Below, in pieces: positions 25,825 through 39,100 of a stretch of 64,000 nt of DNA. Positions within the stretch are counted from its first letter, which is position 1; every line of letters starts with the position of its first letter. Under the pieces are notes generated by a model that was given only the letters and a program-made list of their open reading frames with translations, was not told where the DNA came from and did no database searches. This DNA comes from Paraphaeosphaeria minitans. Lineage: Eukaryota > Ascomycota > Dothideomycetes > Pleosporales > Didymosphaeriaceae. The translations under genes and the position numbers were made by a program. The DNA lies in assembly GCA_015832175.1 (NCBI GenBank), contig WJXW01000003.1, positions 2,356,001 to 2,420,000 on the forward strand, read 5' to 3'.

Positions 25825-26167
25825 CTAGTAACTTTTTTTTTATATAATAGCTTATATCTATTATATACTTTCTTTTTCTATCCTTTTCTATCTATATAGT
25901 TAGCCTTCCCCTATTAAAACAGGTTATAAGGTAGGTGTAGTGTTACTATGTAGTAGAGGTTCTATTTACACCTACTCTTATGTAAATAGGTAGTAATAGC
26001 TAACCTACTTAGTTCTTACCCTACCCCTTTATATAGTAGTAGAGTCGCATTACGTAATAAAGCTCTTTCTAGACATATATCCTATGTGTAAACAGAAGGT
26101 GGAGTGTTAAGTAATATAATACTTAGCGCTAGGTCTTAGTAAGTAGGTATAGAAGGATGTCTCCTAG
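25513..26167 (-). mobile_element. Non-autonomous copia C derivative, 3' fragment
   Basis: On the minus strand it contains the 3' untranslated part and a 312-base LTR (25513-25824) with an internal 74-base duplication. It ends at CTAG (26164-26167), exactly the deletion junction seen in the sister copies at 37061 and 39811. The LTR of the gypsy copy at 26168 follows directly. Confidence 0.75.
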
Positions 26168-26581
26168 TGTTAAATCTAAGAGGGTAGCTAGTCCTAGAGG
26201 GTTAAGGTTGGTTCTTAGGCAGGAGTACTTACAGAAGGTGGAAAGTTTTATTAATATAATAGTATCTTACAAAGTGTAATAAGTTAATAATATAGTCTGC
26301 TAGAATCTAAATAATAGATTAATAAACAAATTTAACATAAGTATAGAGAGCCTATTCTTGCGTTCCTATATACTTTAAGTAATTAGTCTACTAATCGCTC
26401 TAATTAAACTAATTAAGTACTAATTAGTTACTTAGTATATTAAGTGCTTAGTCTAATTAGTTGTCTTAGCGCTCTAATCACACTAATTAGGTTATGTAAC
26501 CTCTTATACTGTGCTGCTTAAATAACGATTATAGATACATATAAAGATCCTAAGAGGCCTAGCCTTTAGATCTTAATATTA
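26168..26581 (-). repeat. 3' LTR of gypsy copy 1 (414 bases)
   Basis: The boundaries are identical to those of 2079-2492 (TGTTAAATC outside, TAATATTA inside). Confidence 0.8.
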
Positions 26582-26687
26582 TCTCCCTTCTTACTAGGAT
26601 TTATCCTTAAATTATATAACTATGTCTTATGCCTAGTTATAACTAGAGCTTACCCTATATTATAAGTAGTGTTAGCTTACTTATATT

Positions 26688-27344
26688 ATGCCTAAACAAC
26701 CTTCTAAGTCTAGCACTACTTATTACTATTACCTAACTAATTTTATTAACTCCTTTAGCAAAGTTATAGTTAAGAAATACTTAATGTGTATAAAATATAA
26801 TTATATTTACAAGATTCATGTTTAGTCTAGAAAATATAGAGAATGTGCTTATTAAGGTTAATATTATAATATACGCGTTTTAGAGTCTAAGTTTAAGCAT
26901 TTATTAGCAAAGAAAGAGAAATTACGTATATAGATAAAAAAGTTAAAAGAAATGTAGGAGGCTGTGTTTAAAGCCTATAAAGAGGTGTTAAAGAAATTAT
27001 AGGTTATATATATATGCAAAGATTAGTTACGTTAGTAAATAGACTTACTAGATAAGCGTGCTAAAGATATAATAGCAGTTAAGGAGAAGAATATTAAAGA
27101 GGCTAAATCTTATAAGGCTATTAATCTAGTAGTTAATAAGACTTCTTTAGGTCCTTTCTTATCCCCTATAACATAGAGCGCTTTTAAGGATTTCCTATTA
27201 GAATTCTAGGATAATCTAGTGCCTTTACTGTCTTAGGTATAAATGTTATTATGCTATATAGATTATTAGTAGAATTCTTTAATCTTTTATTAATAGTTTT
27301 TTAAATAGTTCTCTAGTTCCTAAGTATTTTTACTATATAGGTAA
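26688..27344 (+). pseudogene. Antisense frame of gypsy copy 1 (Cys motif plus coiled coil)
   Basis: This frame of 219 codons has the same length as the one at 2597-3253, with ATG beside the LTR and its end lying opposite the chromodomain end. The reading frame stays in register with the other copy despite many substitutions. The Cys cluster is partly lost here and the Lys/Glu-rich heptad region is clear. In-frame TAA/TAG codons make it a pseudogene. No function is known to me. Confidence 0.55.
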
Positions 27345-29388
27345 CCTTTCTACTTAACAAAGTACGCGTTGCTATACTAATTATATTATAGAATTCTTTT
27401 AACTATAAATTTATTTTCTTCCTTAGTTCTATAGTAGAAGGCGGTTCTAACTAGTGTATTAGGGTCTACTAGTTCTAGTAGTAATACGTGGAATACTAAG
27501 TATATCTTTGCATCTAGCGGTAGTTCTAACTTATAGTTTACTAGTAATATTTGCTTAGAAATGTAAAATAGTCTAACTTTAATATAATCTAGTTTCTTAT
27601 GTTTCTTTTTCTATATTTAAAGGTTCTTTATAAGTAGATATGCTTTATCCCCCTTCTTTAGCTAAGGTGCTGTTTTACATTTTTAATTTTAGTAAGTAAT
27701 AAATTACTATTAAGCTTTCTTAAAATTCTCTTAGAGTTGTTAGTATATTTTCTTTATATTTTCTACTATATTTATAGCTTCTTTTACTTTAATTATCGTA
27801 GGAAATTGTTAATTAAAGAGATGTGGGTGTCTTCTATAGTTTATATAGAATAGTGTATGTCCTAATACTACTAATACTTTATTATTATAGGCTAACTATG
27901 CTATAGGTAGTAATAAAATCTAGTTATTCTTTTAACTATTACAGTAGATGCGTAGGTACGTTTCTGTAGTTTAGTTTATACGTTCTATCTGTCTGTCTAT
28001 TTATAGACAGTAAGCTGTTAATAGCTTTTGTTTCGTTCTAAGTAGGGCTATAAGCGTTATTTAATAATTTAACATAAAGACCTTGTCTCTATTACTAATA
28101 ACTATTTTTAGGATTCTATAGTGTCTAATTAGTTAGTTTAAAATAAGAAAAGTGAGTTCTTTTGCCGTTATTCTTTTAAGATATAGAATGAGCTTAATAT
28201 ACTTAGTTAGTTAGTAGACTCTTACTAGTATACTGTTGTATTTAATTCCTGTTATTAAATCCTTAGAGTTTAGAATTCCTATAATAAAATCTATAGCAAT
28301 ATCTTCCTATAGTGCTGTTAGAATACTAATTGCCTATATCTTACTATATTTAAGATGTATACTGTGTTTATTTTTCTAATATTCTATATATTTGTAGATA
28401 TAAGTTATTATAGCTTCCTTAATTCCTTTAAACGTGTAATTTCTTTAGATAAGTTCTATTGTTTTTGTAATACCTAGGTGTCTATACATAAGGTCATCGT
28501 GGTATTATTAGATAATCTCAGTCTATAGATGTTCTAGAACTTCTTAGTTAATTACTAAAAGTTAATTTAGTTCTACTATTAGTTCTAGAGATCTATCTTT
28601 GGCTTTATAAAGGATTACAAAGAAAGTTTTTACTTTTTCTCCTACTAGATTGCTTTGTTAGCTAAGAGCGTCTACTCTGCTATTTTCTTTCCTAGCTACA
28701 TAGATAATTTTAAACTTATACTGCCTAGTAATCTATAACTATCTTTATTATTATAGCGTAAGTTTTTTATTATCGTGAACCTTAAAAGGTTCTTATAATC
28801 TATATAGATTTCTAGTGTTAAGTAACTAAGCGTATAAATCCTCTAGTGCTTTAAGGCTTTAATAATAGCGTAGAGTTCTTTATTATATATGTTATATTAT
28901 GTTTTGGCGTGATTGAATTTGCATAAGTAATAGGTAATTAGGTGCTATTTACTATTACGTTTTTATTTAGTGTAGGCGCCTAGTGTAACATTACTAGCGT
29001 CTATTTTAAATTATAGTAGTTCGTTACTTCTAAAATAAATAAGAATAGGTTCTATAATATATACTGTCTGAAGGAGTTAGAATAATATTCTATATTTATT
29101 AATCTATTTAAAGGGTACGTCCTTCTTTATAAGATTTATTTAAGGTATTATAACATTTGCGTAATCTTAGATAAATTATTAGTTAAATCTATAAAATTCT
29201 AGGAATTCTTAGATATTCTTAGCTGTCTTTAGTATTAGCTAGTTCTTAATACATTTAATTTTACTTAGTGCTATCTTAATTCCTTTTATAGTAACAATGT
29301 GTCTAAGGAATTTAAGTTATTTAACGTTAAACTTATATTTCTTAAGTTTAATATAAAGGCATGCTTTGTCTAGTGCTTCTAGTACTGT

Positions 29389-29577
29389 CTATACATGCTT
29401 AGTGTGGTCTAATTTGTTTTTAGAAAAGACAAGGATATCGTCTATATACGCGATAATAAATATGTCTAGATATTTATAGAGTACGTTGTTAATAAGTGCT
29501 ATAAAAGTTGCTAGTACGTTTATAAGTCTAAAAAGCATGATTTTATATTTAAATAGTCTATAGCGTAATTTAAACAC
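29389..29577 (-). pseudogene. Surviving open stretch of gypsy reverse transcriptase
   Basis: Sixty-two codons without a stop, from just before the core RT palm motif to just after it. The YIDDILVF motif (catalytic Asp pair) is intact. It is only part of the RT of the gypsy copy at 26168-29780 and not a separate gene. Confidence 0.8.
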
Positions 29578-29780
29578 TATTTTCTATTCTTTACCTTTCT
29601 TAATTTGTATAAGGTAGTAACCGTCTCTTAGATTTATTATTATAAATATTTTAGCTTAAGATAGTTAATCTCGTAACTCTATAATTTTTAGTAGTAGATA
29701 TTAGTTCTTTATTATTATATTATTAAGTTATTAGTAGTTAACGCATAGTCTGTCTAATCTATCCTTTTTCTTAATAAACA

Positions 29781-30193
29781 TAATATTACGTACTAGATAA
29801 TAATGTGGGACTCGGGCGCTTATAAAGGTGTGATGGAACGGCGATAGGGTTACAAACGTAACAAAGAGACGCCAAGTAACTTAGATTAGGTTACGTGATG
29901 TGCTTAGTCGCTTAGTGGCACTAAGTAGTAGAGTAGGTTACGTGATGTGCTTAGTTGCTTAGTAACACTAAGTAATAGAGCAGCCCTATTATATAGGAAC
30001 ATAAGGATAGACCTCTATACTTATGTTTAATCTGTTTATTAATCTATTGTTTAGATTCTAGTAGACTAAATTATTAACTTGTTACACTTTGTAAGATACT
30101 ATTATATTAACAAGACCTTTTACCTTCTGTAAGTACTCCTGCCTAAGAACTAACTTTAACCCTTTAGGACTAGCTACCCTTTTAGATTTAATA
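29781..30193 (+). repeat. 5' LTR of gypsy copy 2 (413 bases)
   Basis: It starts TAATATTACG and ends GATTTAATA. It matches 39101-39513 throughout. Its terminal part, but not its first half, matches the LTRs of the other gypsy copies. Confidence 0.85.
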
Positions 30194-33100
30194 TCTTAAA
30201 CACCCTTAATATAAGTACTTTATAAACTCCTACCTCTTCTACAGCTTTAGGTGCCGCTAAGATTACTCTTATAAAAAATAGTAGTAAGGCGTACAAACCT
30301 AATCTCTACTTTAGCGAACAATTTTAAACTAATGTCTAGATTCTCTAGTTAGACCTCTACTTCTTTAACTTAAACAAACCCTTTAAAGACAAAAAGAAGG
30401 TTATCTTTGTAGTGATATATATGTGAGGAGATGTAGGATTATAGATCTATCTCTACCTTAAAAAGTACCTAGGAATAGACTATAATAATAACAACAATAA
30501 CTACGTAAATAACTATGCTAATGTAGTTAACATTATTAAGGATTATAACAACTTTAAGAAATACCTTAAATAACTCTTTAGGATTACTAATAAGGACTCT
30601 ATTGCAAAAGCAAAGATTTAGACTATAATTTAGAAATAATTAGTAGCTAAGTATATAGCTAAGTTTTGTAGATACGCTGTGTAACTTAACTAGGATAATA
30701 AATCTCTTTAGGATATATATAAATAAGGACTTAAATAGAAACTACGTAAGGAACTCTTACGTAGTAGTGTATAAATTACTAACCTTAAAGAACTGTACAA
30801 AGAAACTATTAGGATTAATAGAGAGTGGTTTTTATTGTAATAAAAGCTCTACTAAAACCCTAGAGTAATAAGCTTTAGATAACTAGTAAAAGTGGTTTAT
30901 AAGAACCCTGTTAGAATTATCTAAAAGTAATAGCTAAGGAACTACTAGAGATACAAACTAATAAAAGATGTCTAGTTTAACTATATAGGCAAAAGAAAAG
31001 GAGGAAGGATAGGCCCTAAGTAGCCTAATAAACGCGTCTCTAATAGAAGTTAATAACTAATAACTAAGACCCGTAAATGCTTTATATATAGCAAACTAGG
31101 CTATATAGCCAGGAACTATAGATTAAAGAATAAAGTCTATTAAACTAAGTTAAATGTACTAACTATTAAGGACTAAGAACCTAATAAGGAATAGGAAGTT
31201 ATTATAACGCTATTTAGTTACTAACGCGTTATACTAGAATAAAGTAAGCGATTAGATTTACCTAACTTATAATTATATAAAGATCTAGAAGACAACTCTA
31301 ACGTATATTATAATATAGAAGACGTAGAAGAGATACTAAGATTTCCTACTCCTTACTTATAAAGTAGGCAGGAAGAAGACAACCCTATGTCACCTAAGTA
31401 TAAACTAAATGTTTAGGACTATATAGAACCCTACTAGGCACTAAAAGGAATGTAATCCTATAAAAATAAAAAGTTAAACTACGTACTAAAGTACTACTTA
31501 GATTACTAAAGTACTACTTAGATTACTAAAGTCCTACACACTAATTCTGTATGTGGACGCATTGCGAAGAACTAATATACACATAATATAAGGTAGAGAA
31601 AGAGGAGAATAAGAAATAACCTAGAAGGAAACTGCGCTGTAGATAGATATAGATAGACTACCTTATTACAGCTTACAATAAACACCTCTAGAATAAATAA
31701 TAAGTAAAATACTTTCCTTACCTTACGCTAAAGGGTAATAAATACTATAATATACTTATTAATAGAAACTGCATATAACTATACTAGTATATATGTCTAA
31801 ACTAAGACTGTAAATACTACTATATAGCTAAATATTTAGACAGCTTTGTAAACTACCCTATATAAGAAGTAATAATAGAGCTACTAATTTAACTAGTACA
31901 TAGGAATAGTAAAGACTGCAGGAGGAAAAATAGAAGAATATCCTTATAGGAAGAAGAAGAAAATAATCTACATAAGCTACGTACTTAAGAATAATAATAG
32001 AAGCAGATGCTTAGAAACGTATACTAGGCACTAGAACTTAACTACAACCTATATAAATAGATGTCTTTTTTAGGCCTAAACTTAGATAAGAAAACGCCTT
32101 TATTAAATTAAATGCTATAGTAAGCATAGCATTAATTAAGCTACTAGTATAGTTTAAAGGAATATAGGCTTAAGCTCTTATAGACTTAAGAGTAGAAAAG
32201 AACTTTATATCTTATTAGATAGTAAGACAAGTAGGACTTATAATATTAGAGAAAGAAGTACCCTATATTGTCTATATTGTGAATAGATCCCTAATGCCTA
32301 AGATACCTTAAATATACTAGGAGGTTACTACCACAATAATAGTCTAAGGACATAGAGAGGAACTTACCTTAGATATCTTACTAGGATCTAAGTATAAGTT
32401 AGTCTTAGGATTACTTTAGTTAATAATACATAACTTATAGATTAACTAGGGTATAAAGAAAATATTATTTAAACACTATAATTATATATTATAAGTAAAG
32501 CCTACGCATTAACTAAAAATAATAGTAGATAAGAGAGTTATTAATAATATAATACCGCGATAGATAGTTAAAAAATAGAAATACACCTTAGTAGACGCTA
32601 GTAGGAACTACTAGGTTAAGAAGTGTAAGAAGGAGAATAACAGCACACCCCTTACCTTACTAAGAGAGTATAGGAAATAAACATATATGTTTATAGAAAA
32701 GGAAGGAAAAGCAAACCTACTAGAATATTAACCCTAGGATTTTATAATAGACCTAAAAGAAGGGAAAATGCCACCCTTTAGACTACTATATAGTAAGATA
32801 GGAGAAGAACTCCTTAAAGAACGTAATTTTATTAAGATAAACCTTAAGAAAGGATATATATAACTATTAAAGTTACTAGTAGTAAGTCCTTTTATGTTTA
32901 TTAAGAAAAAGGATAGATTAGATAGACTATGCGTTAACTACTAATAATTTAATAATATAATAATAAAGAACTAATATCTACTACTAAATATTATAGAGCT
33001 ACGAGATTAACTATCTTAAGCTAAGATATTTATAATAATAGATCTAAGAGACGGTTACCACCTTATGTAAATTAAAAAAGGTAAAGAATGGAAAATAGCG

Positions 33101-34593
33101 TTTTAATTACGCTATAGACTATTTAAATATAAGGTTATGCTTTTTAGACTTACAAACGTACTAGTAGCTTTTATAGCGCTTGTTAATAACGTACTTTATA
33201 AATATCTAGATATATTTGTTATTGCGTATATAGATAATATCCTTGTCTTTTCTAAAAATGAATTAGACCACACTAAGCATGTATAGATAGTACTAGAAGC
33301 ACTAGACAAAGTATACCTTTGTATTAAACTTAAGAAATGTAAGTTTAACGTTAAATAACTTAAATTCCTAGGACATATTATTACTATGGAAGGAATTAAG
33401 ATAGCACTAAGTAAAGTTAAATGTATTAAGAACTAGCTAATACTTAAGATAGCTAAAAACATCTAAGAATTCTTAGAATTCTATAGATTTAATTAATAAT
33501 TTATCTAAAATTACGTAAAGGTTATAATACCTTTAATAAATTTTATAAAGAAGGATGTACCCTTTAAATAGACAGATAAGTGTAGAATGTTATTCTAACT
33601 CCTTAAAACAGCATGTATTATAGAACCTATCCTTATTTATTTTAGAAGTAATAAACTACTACGCTTTGAAATAGACGCTAGCGATCTTGCGCTAGGCGCC
33701 TGCGCTAAATAAGAATATAATAGTAAATAGTACCTAATTGCCTATTACTTATGCAAATTTAATAACGCTAAAACACAATACGACGTATATAATAAGAAAC
33801 TCTATGCTATTGTTAAAGCTTTAAAGCACTAGAGGATTTACGTGCTTAGTTACTTAACGCTAGAAATCTATATAGATTATAAGAACCTTTTAAGGTTTAT
33901 AATAATAAAAGAACTTACGCTATAATAACAAAGATGGTTATAGACTACTAGGTAGTATAAGTTTAAAATTATTTATATAGCTAGAAAAGAAAATGGCAGA
34001 GTAGACGCTCTTAGCTAATAAAGTAATCTAGTAGGAGAAAAGGTAAAAACCTTCTCTGTAATCCTTTGTAAAGCTAAAGATGAATCTCTAGAGCTAATAG
34101 TAGAACTAAATTAACTTTTAGTAATTAACTAAGAAGTTCTAGAATATTTATAGACTAAGATTATCTAATAATACTACGACAACCCTATGTACAGACACCT
34201 AGGTATTACAAAAATAATGGAACTTATCTAAAGGAATTACACCTTTAAAGGAATTAAGGAAGCTGTAATAACTTATATCTATAAATGTGCAGAATGCTAG
34301 AGAAACAAATATAGTATATATCTTAAATATAGAGAGATGTAAGCAATTAGAATACTAATAGCACTATAGGAAGACATTGCTATAAATTTTGTTATAGGAA
34401 TTCTAAACTCTAAGGATCTAATAACAGGAATTAAATACGATAGTATACTAGTAATAGTCTGCTAACTAACTAAGTATGTTAAGCTTATTCTGTGTCTTAA
34501 AAGAATAATAGTAAAGGAACTTACTTTTCTTATTTTAGACTAACTAATTAGACACTATAGAATTCTAAAAATAATTATTAGTAATAGAGATAA
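29781..34593 (+). mobile_element. Ty3/gypsy element (copy 2), 5' LTR to integrase
   Basis: Plus strand. The 5' LTR is 29781-30193, followed by a gag of the Retrotrans_gag type (about 30240-31150) with a decayed CCHC zinc knuckle near 31078, protease (about 32050-32450), RT (about 32850-33580), RNase H (about 33640-34020) and the HHCC part of integrase (about 34195-34345). It is interrupted at 34594 by a copia derivative and resumes at 37717 after the target duplication GATAA. Together the parts make a complete element of about 6.6 kb. RIP stops occur throughout. Confidence 0.88.
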
Positions 34594-34905
34594 TGTCCGT
34601 ACAGTTAATCGTATAAATAGCACTAAGTGAAATAGGGGCCTGCCTACCTATAGGGACCCGCACAAGGACCCACTACTTAGGTTAGCGCTAAGAGGCAGAG
34701 ACTTTATAAAGCCTTGCCTACCTATAAGAACCTGCACAAGGACCCCCTGCTTAGGTTAGCGCTAAGAGGTAGAGACTTTATAAAGCCCTTAGTGCCCCTT
34801 TCTATAATAGACAAGACGTAATTAATTAAACCTACTTCTTACCCTTTACATAATAGTATACTATTAACCCTTAAATGCTTAATTACAGATTAAGCTAAAC
34901 CTACA
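34594..34905 (+). repeat. 5' LTR, long type (312 bases)
   Basis: It carries two tandem copies of a roughly 74-base unit ending TTTATAAAGCC. Copia C has one. Confidence 0.88.
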
Positions 34906-37404
34906 CTAATTAGTAGTTAATTCTAATTAACTGTAAACTAGTAAGGTCTAAAGACAGAGCGCCCTACAAGCTGGATGCATAGGCTCTGTATTATTACCTT
35001 TACTAGAGATTAAATTTCAGATTATATAATAAGCAGAAATAAAGCGTGCACATCTATAAAGAGTCACATGATTTAGTCTAAGCTATTCTATAGAAAAGAA
35101 AGAAGATAATACCTTTACTAGAGATTAAATTTTAGATTATATAATAAGCAGAAACAAAGCGCGTATATCTATAAAGAGTCGCATAATCTAGTCTAAGCTA
35201 TTCTATAGAAAAAAAAGGAGATAGTAAGTATATTTACAACCCTAAAAAACACGTTGTATAATTAAACTAGCGACAACTAAACGCAGACACGTCGCACAAC
35301 TAAGAAAGACAATAATAATATAGCCTTAAAACTAGGAGACTTCTTAGAGGACCTATAACCTAAAAACGTCGCGTAATAATTAATACTGCCTCCTTAGCAG
35401 AAAAACAAAGCCAAAGTAATATAGCTTTAATAAGTAGAGGAAGTAACAAATATTAAGGCTATTACCTTAAGAGGAGAGATCGCACAAAAGTACTAGGTGG
35501 ATAGAGTAGATTTATATAGCCACCTACCCCCTTCTCTAAAATAGCTAAACACTTATATAGTATATATAATTGCGTAATATCGCGCGAGCAGCCTTAAAGG
35601 TAAAGAGGTAATCTCTTCTTTTGCTAAAGATTTTAATAACTAGAAGGAGAGAACCTTTAATAAGATTAGTTGTGTAGTAAGAAGAGAGCTTATTACTTTT
35701 CTTATAAAGGAAGGCTTTATTACTACTAATTCTATAATAAAGGACACCTATATAAAGAAACTCTTTAAACTATTATAGTTTAACTATAAGCTACAGACCC
35801 TTTATACAATAACGCTGCAACTGTAACCTAAACTACTTTGCACGATCCTAATAATGTAACCTACACTATCTATAGGCAATATATATATATATAGAGCACA
35901 GCTAGGGCCTATCCTTATACGTGCGAGGATAGAGACACTATATATAAAGCCACACTAGTAGCAGTAGCCTAAAACCTAGACTACTTTTGCCTAACAAACT
36001 ATATTGTATAAAGAGGCTAGACACTTCTAGTCTCCTTAATAACTAGGAGATTATACTTATATCTAGCTAGACAAGATTATTCTCTTTTAGAAAGCTTAGA
36101 GTAAAAAGAATAACTACACTAGTAGGCTATATAACATCCTAGTAGATAAAGCAAAAGTCTTTAGAGAACTATACTATAGGCTAGGTATACTATAGGACTA
36201 GTATATAAATATCTTCCTAGAAATTCTTTCTAATTGTACGAGTACCTACTACTTATACAATATTAGACTAGGACTTCTATAGGATAAATTGTACAATAGA
36301 CTAAATAGGCACTTTAACACTAGTGTTAATCACAATTAGTACTAGATAGACTAGACCACTCTTACCTTTAAACATTATAAAAGGGATAATCTAGCTACTA
36401 CATTATATAAGGCCCTAGAAGTAATAATTAACAAGCTTACCTTAGCCTAAAGGGCTCTTAGACAAGGCTTTAGTAGTAAACTATAACTACATACTACTAT
36501 TATATAAGTATGCTGCAGCTATCCTAACCTTAAATAAGCTATATTTAACCCTAAAAATATAGTAGAAGGTTTACTTAGTAACCTTTATGCGTTACTCTAA
36601 GTTACTAAAGATAGGAAGAAGTTATAGTTCTTCTAAAATAGTAAAAAAGTGTACTACACTAATTAATAATATAATAATCCTAATCGTACAAGAGGATCTA
36701 GCCCCTCTAGAGGCAGATTAACCTTTAGACTAAAAAGAAGGAGTAACTTTAGAAGTTTAAGCTCTTATATAAAGTAGAAATGCTTTATATACTATAAAGA
36801 AGGATGCTAGTCTACTAATTATCTACTAAGGAATACCTAGTAAGCTAGAAGGCAATACATGTTGTTATACACTAACTTCTATAAATATAAATCCTCTACT
36901 ATAGATATACAAGCATACATCCTTAACTTTAAAGGAGAGCTAGAGAAAGAAGACTATTATATAAAAGAGGAGGAAAATAAACAAGACTAATAGAGTAATA
37001 AAGAAGAAGTATAAAAGGCTACTTTATACCTTACTTCTACTATATACCTTTATTGCATAACTAGGAGCAATCCTTCTATACCTACTTACTAAGACCTAGT
37101 GCTAAGCATCGTATTACTTAACACCCTACTTTCTGTTTACGCACAGGACATATGCCTAGAAAGAGCCTTATTATATAATACAACTCTACTACTATGCAAA
37201 GGGGTAAGGTAAGAACTAAGTAGGTTAGCTATTACTACCTATTTGTATAAAAGTAGGTGTAAACAGAACCTCTACTACACAGTAACACTACACCTACCTT
37301 ATAACCTGTTCTAATAGGGGAAGGCTAACTGTATAGATAGAGAAGAATAAGAAAAAGAAAGCGTATAATAGATATAAGCTATTGTATAAAAGAAAAGTTG
37401 CTAG

Positions 37405-37716
37405 TGTCTATATAGTTTATTATACAAATAGCACTAAGTGAAATAGGGGCCTACCTACCTATAGGGACCCGCACAAGGACCCACTACTTAGGTTAGCGCT
37501 AAGAGGCAGAGACTTTATAAAGCCTTGCCTACCTATAAGGACCTACATAAGGACCCCCTGCTTAGGTCAGCGCTAAGAGGCAGAGACTTTATAAAGCCCT
37601 TAGTGCCCCTTTGTACAATAGACAAGACGTAATTAATTGAACCTACTTCTTACCCTTTACACGATAGTATACTATTAACCCTTAAATGCTTAATTACAGA
37701 TTGAGCCAAACCAACA
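37405..37716 (+). repeat. 3' LTR, long type (312 bases)
   Basis: It has the same tandem duplication as 34594-34905 and is followed by GATAA. Confidence 0.88.
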
Positions 37717-38581
37717 GATAAGCTCTTTACGTTAAATTATTAGATAACGCTTATAGCACTACTTAGAACGAAACAAAAGCTATTAACGGCTTACTATCTA
37801 TAAATAGATAAATAGATAGAACGTACAAACTAAACTATAGAAACGTACCTACGTATCTACTGCAACAGTTAGAAGAATAACTAGGTTTTATTACTACCTA
37901 TAGCACAGTTAGCCTATAATAACAAAGTATTAGTAGTATTAGGACATACACTATTCTATGTAAACTATAAAAGACACCTACATCTCTTTAATTAATAATT
38001 TCCTACGATAATTAAAGCAAAAGAAGCTATAGATATAGTAGAAAATATAAAGAAAATACACTAATAACTCTAAGAGAATCTTAAGAAAGCTTAGTAGCAA
38101 TTAATTTTATATTAAAATAGAAAATAAAAAATGGCACCTTAGCTAAAAAAGGGGGATAAAGTATATCTGCTTACAAAGAACCTTTAAACTTAGAAGAAAA
38201 AACACAAGAAACTAGATTATATTAAGGTTAGACTATTTTACATTTCTAAGCAAATATTACTAGTGAACTATAAGTTAGAACTACTGCTAGATGCAAAGAT
38301 ACACCTAGTATTCCACGTATTACTACTAGAACTAGTAGACCCTAATACACTAGTTAGAACCACCTTCTACTACAGAACTAAGGAAGAAAATAAATTTAAG
38401 GTTAAAAGAATTCTAGAATATAATTAGTATAGCAATATATACCTTATTAAATGGAAAGGATACCTACACAGCGAAAGTACTTAGGAACTAGGAAACTACC
38501 TAGGAAACTATTAATAAAAGATTAAAGAATTCTATTAATAGACTTACCTAACATAGTAATACTAAAGAATTATCCTAGAAC

Positions 38582-39066
38582 TTAGGAGGTAGGTTGTCTA
38601 TCGCTAACTATATAGACGTGCTAAGTTTAGCTAGACTAGTAGGCTAAGTAGGATAAGCTAGATTCTTCTCTAACTCTAGTTTTACTAGAGCAGCACTTTT
38701 TACTATAATAACCTTGCTAGTACACTTCTTATTCTACGCTAACTGTTTTACTAACTAATCCTCTTTTATGTGTGCTATATATAGGGCCTTAAACGCTATA
38801 TTCTGTTTCTTTTGCGCTTTTAATATTTGCGCCTCTAACTTCTTCTTCTTAGTAATTAACTGTAAGAACTTGTTCCTAGTAATAGCTATATTACACTTTA
38901 AGTCTTATTTCTAACACTTACTATACTTCCCTAAGCTAACGTAGACTTTATAAACACAAGAGTGCGACTTATAGAAAGAGCACTTTAACACTATAACTAC
39001 TCTATAGTTTTTAATAGTAAAGATAAGGTTATAACAACGCTTTATAGAACTGTAGTTAGTAGGCAT
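38582..39066 (-). pseudogene. Antisense frame of gypsy copy 2 (Cys motif plus coiled coil)
   Basis: This frame of roughly 160 codons lies opposite to pol, with its ATG at 39066 next to the 3' LTR and its end overlapping the pol 3' end. Ignoring RIP stops, it shows CVYKV followed by a C-x2-C-like pair and a further Cys, then a Lys/Glu/Gln-rich heptad region. The layout is the same as in the frames at 2597-3253 and 26688-27344, but the sequence is clearly different. Function unknown. Confidence 0.5.
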
Positions 39067-39100
39067 AATTCTTTAGGATAAAGAATAGAAAAGGAAGGGA

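Larger units (their letters stand above)
26168..29780 (-). mobile_element. Ty3/gypsy element (copy 1), RT to 3' LTR
   Basis: Minus strand. From right to left: RT (29780 to about 29000, with an intact YIDDILVF active-site motif inside the short open frame 29389-29577), RNase H (about 29000-28680), integrase (about 28650-27900), chromodomain (about 27450-27250), then the antisense frame (26688-27344) and the 3' LTR (26168-26581). Its 5' LTR, gag and protease are missing, because the sequence switches at 29781 to the LTR of another gypsy copy in the opposite orientation. Frames are RIP-broken except for the short RT stretch. Confidence 0.85.
34594..37716 (+). mobile_element. Complete non-autonomous gag-only copia derivative (3.1 kb)
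   Basis: It has 312-base LTRs (34594-34905 and 37405-37716) and the target duplication GATAA on both sides (34589-34593, 37717-37721). Its interior equals copia C from the primer site through gag (about 35300-37060) and then jumps at a CTAG (37061-37064) to the 3' untranslated part. This corresponds to loss of copia C bases 6206-10431, about 4.2 kb holding protease, integrase, RT and RNase H. The size agrees: 7194 minus 4226 plus two 74-base LTR duplications is 3116, against 3123 observed. It would have needed pol from a full element to move. Confidence 0.88.
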
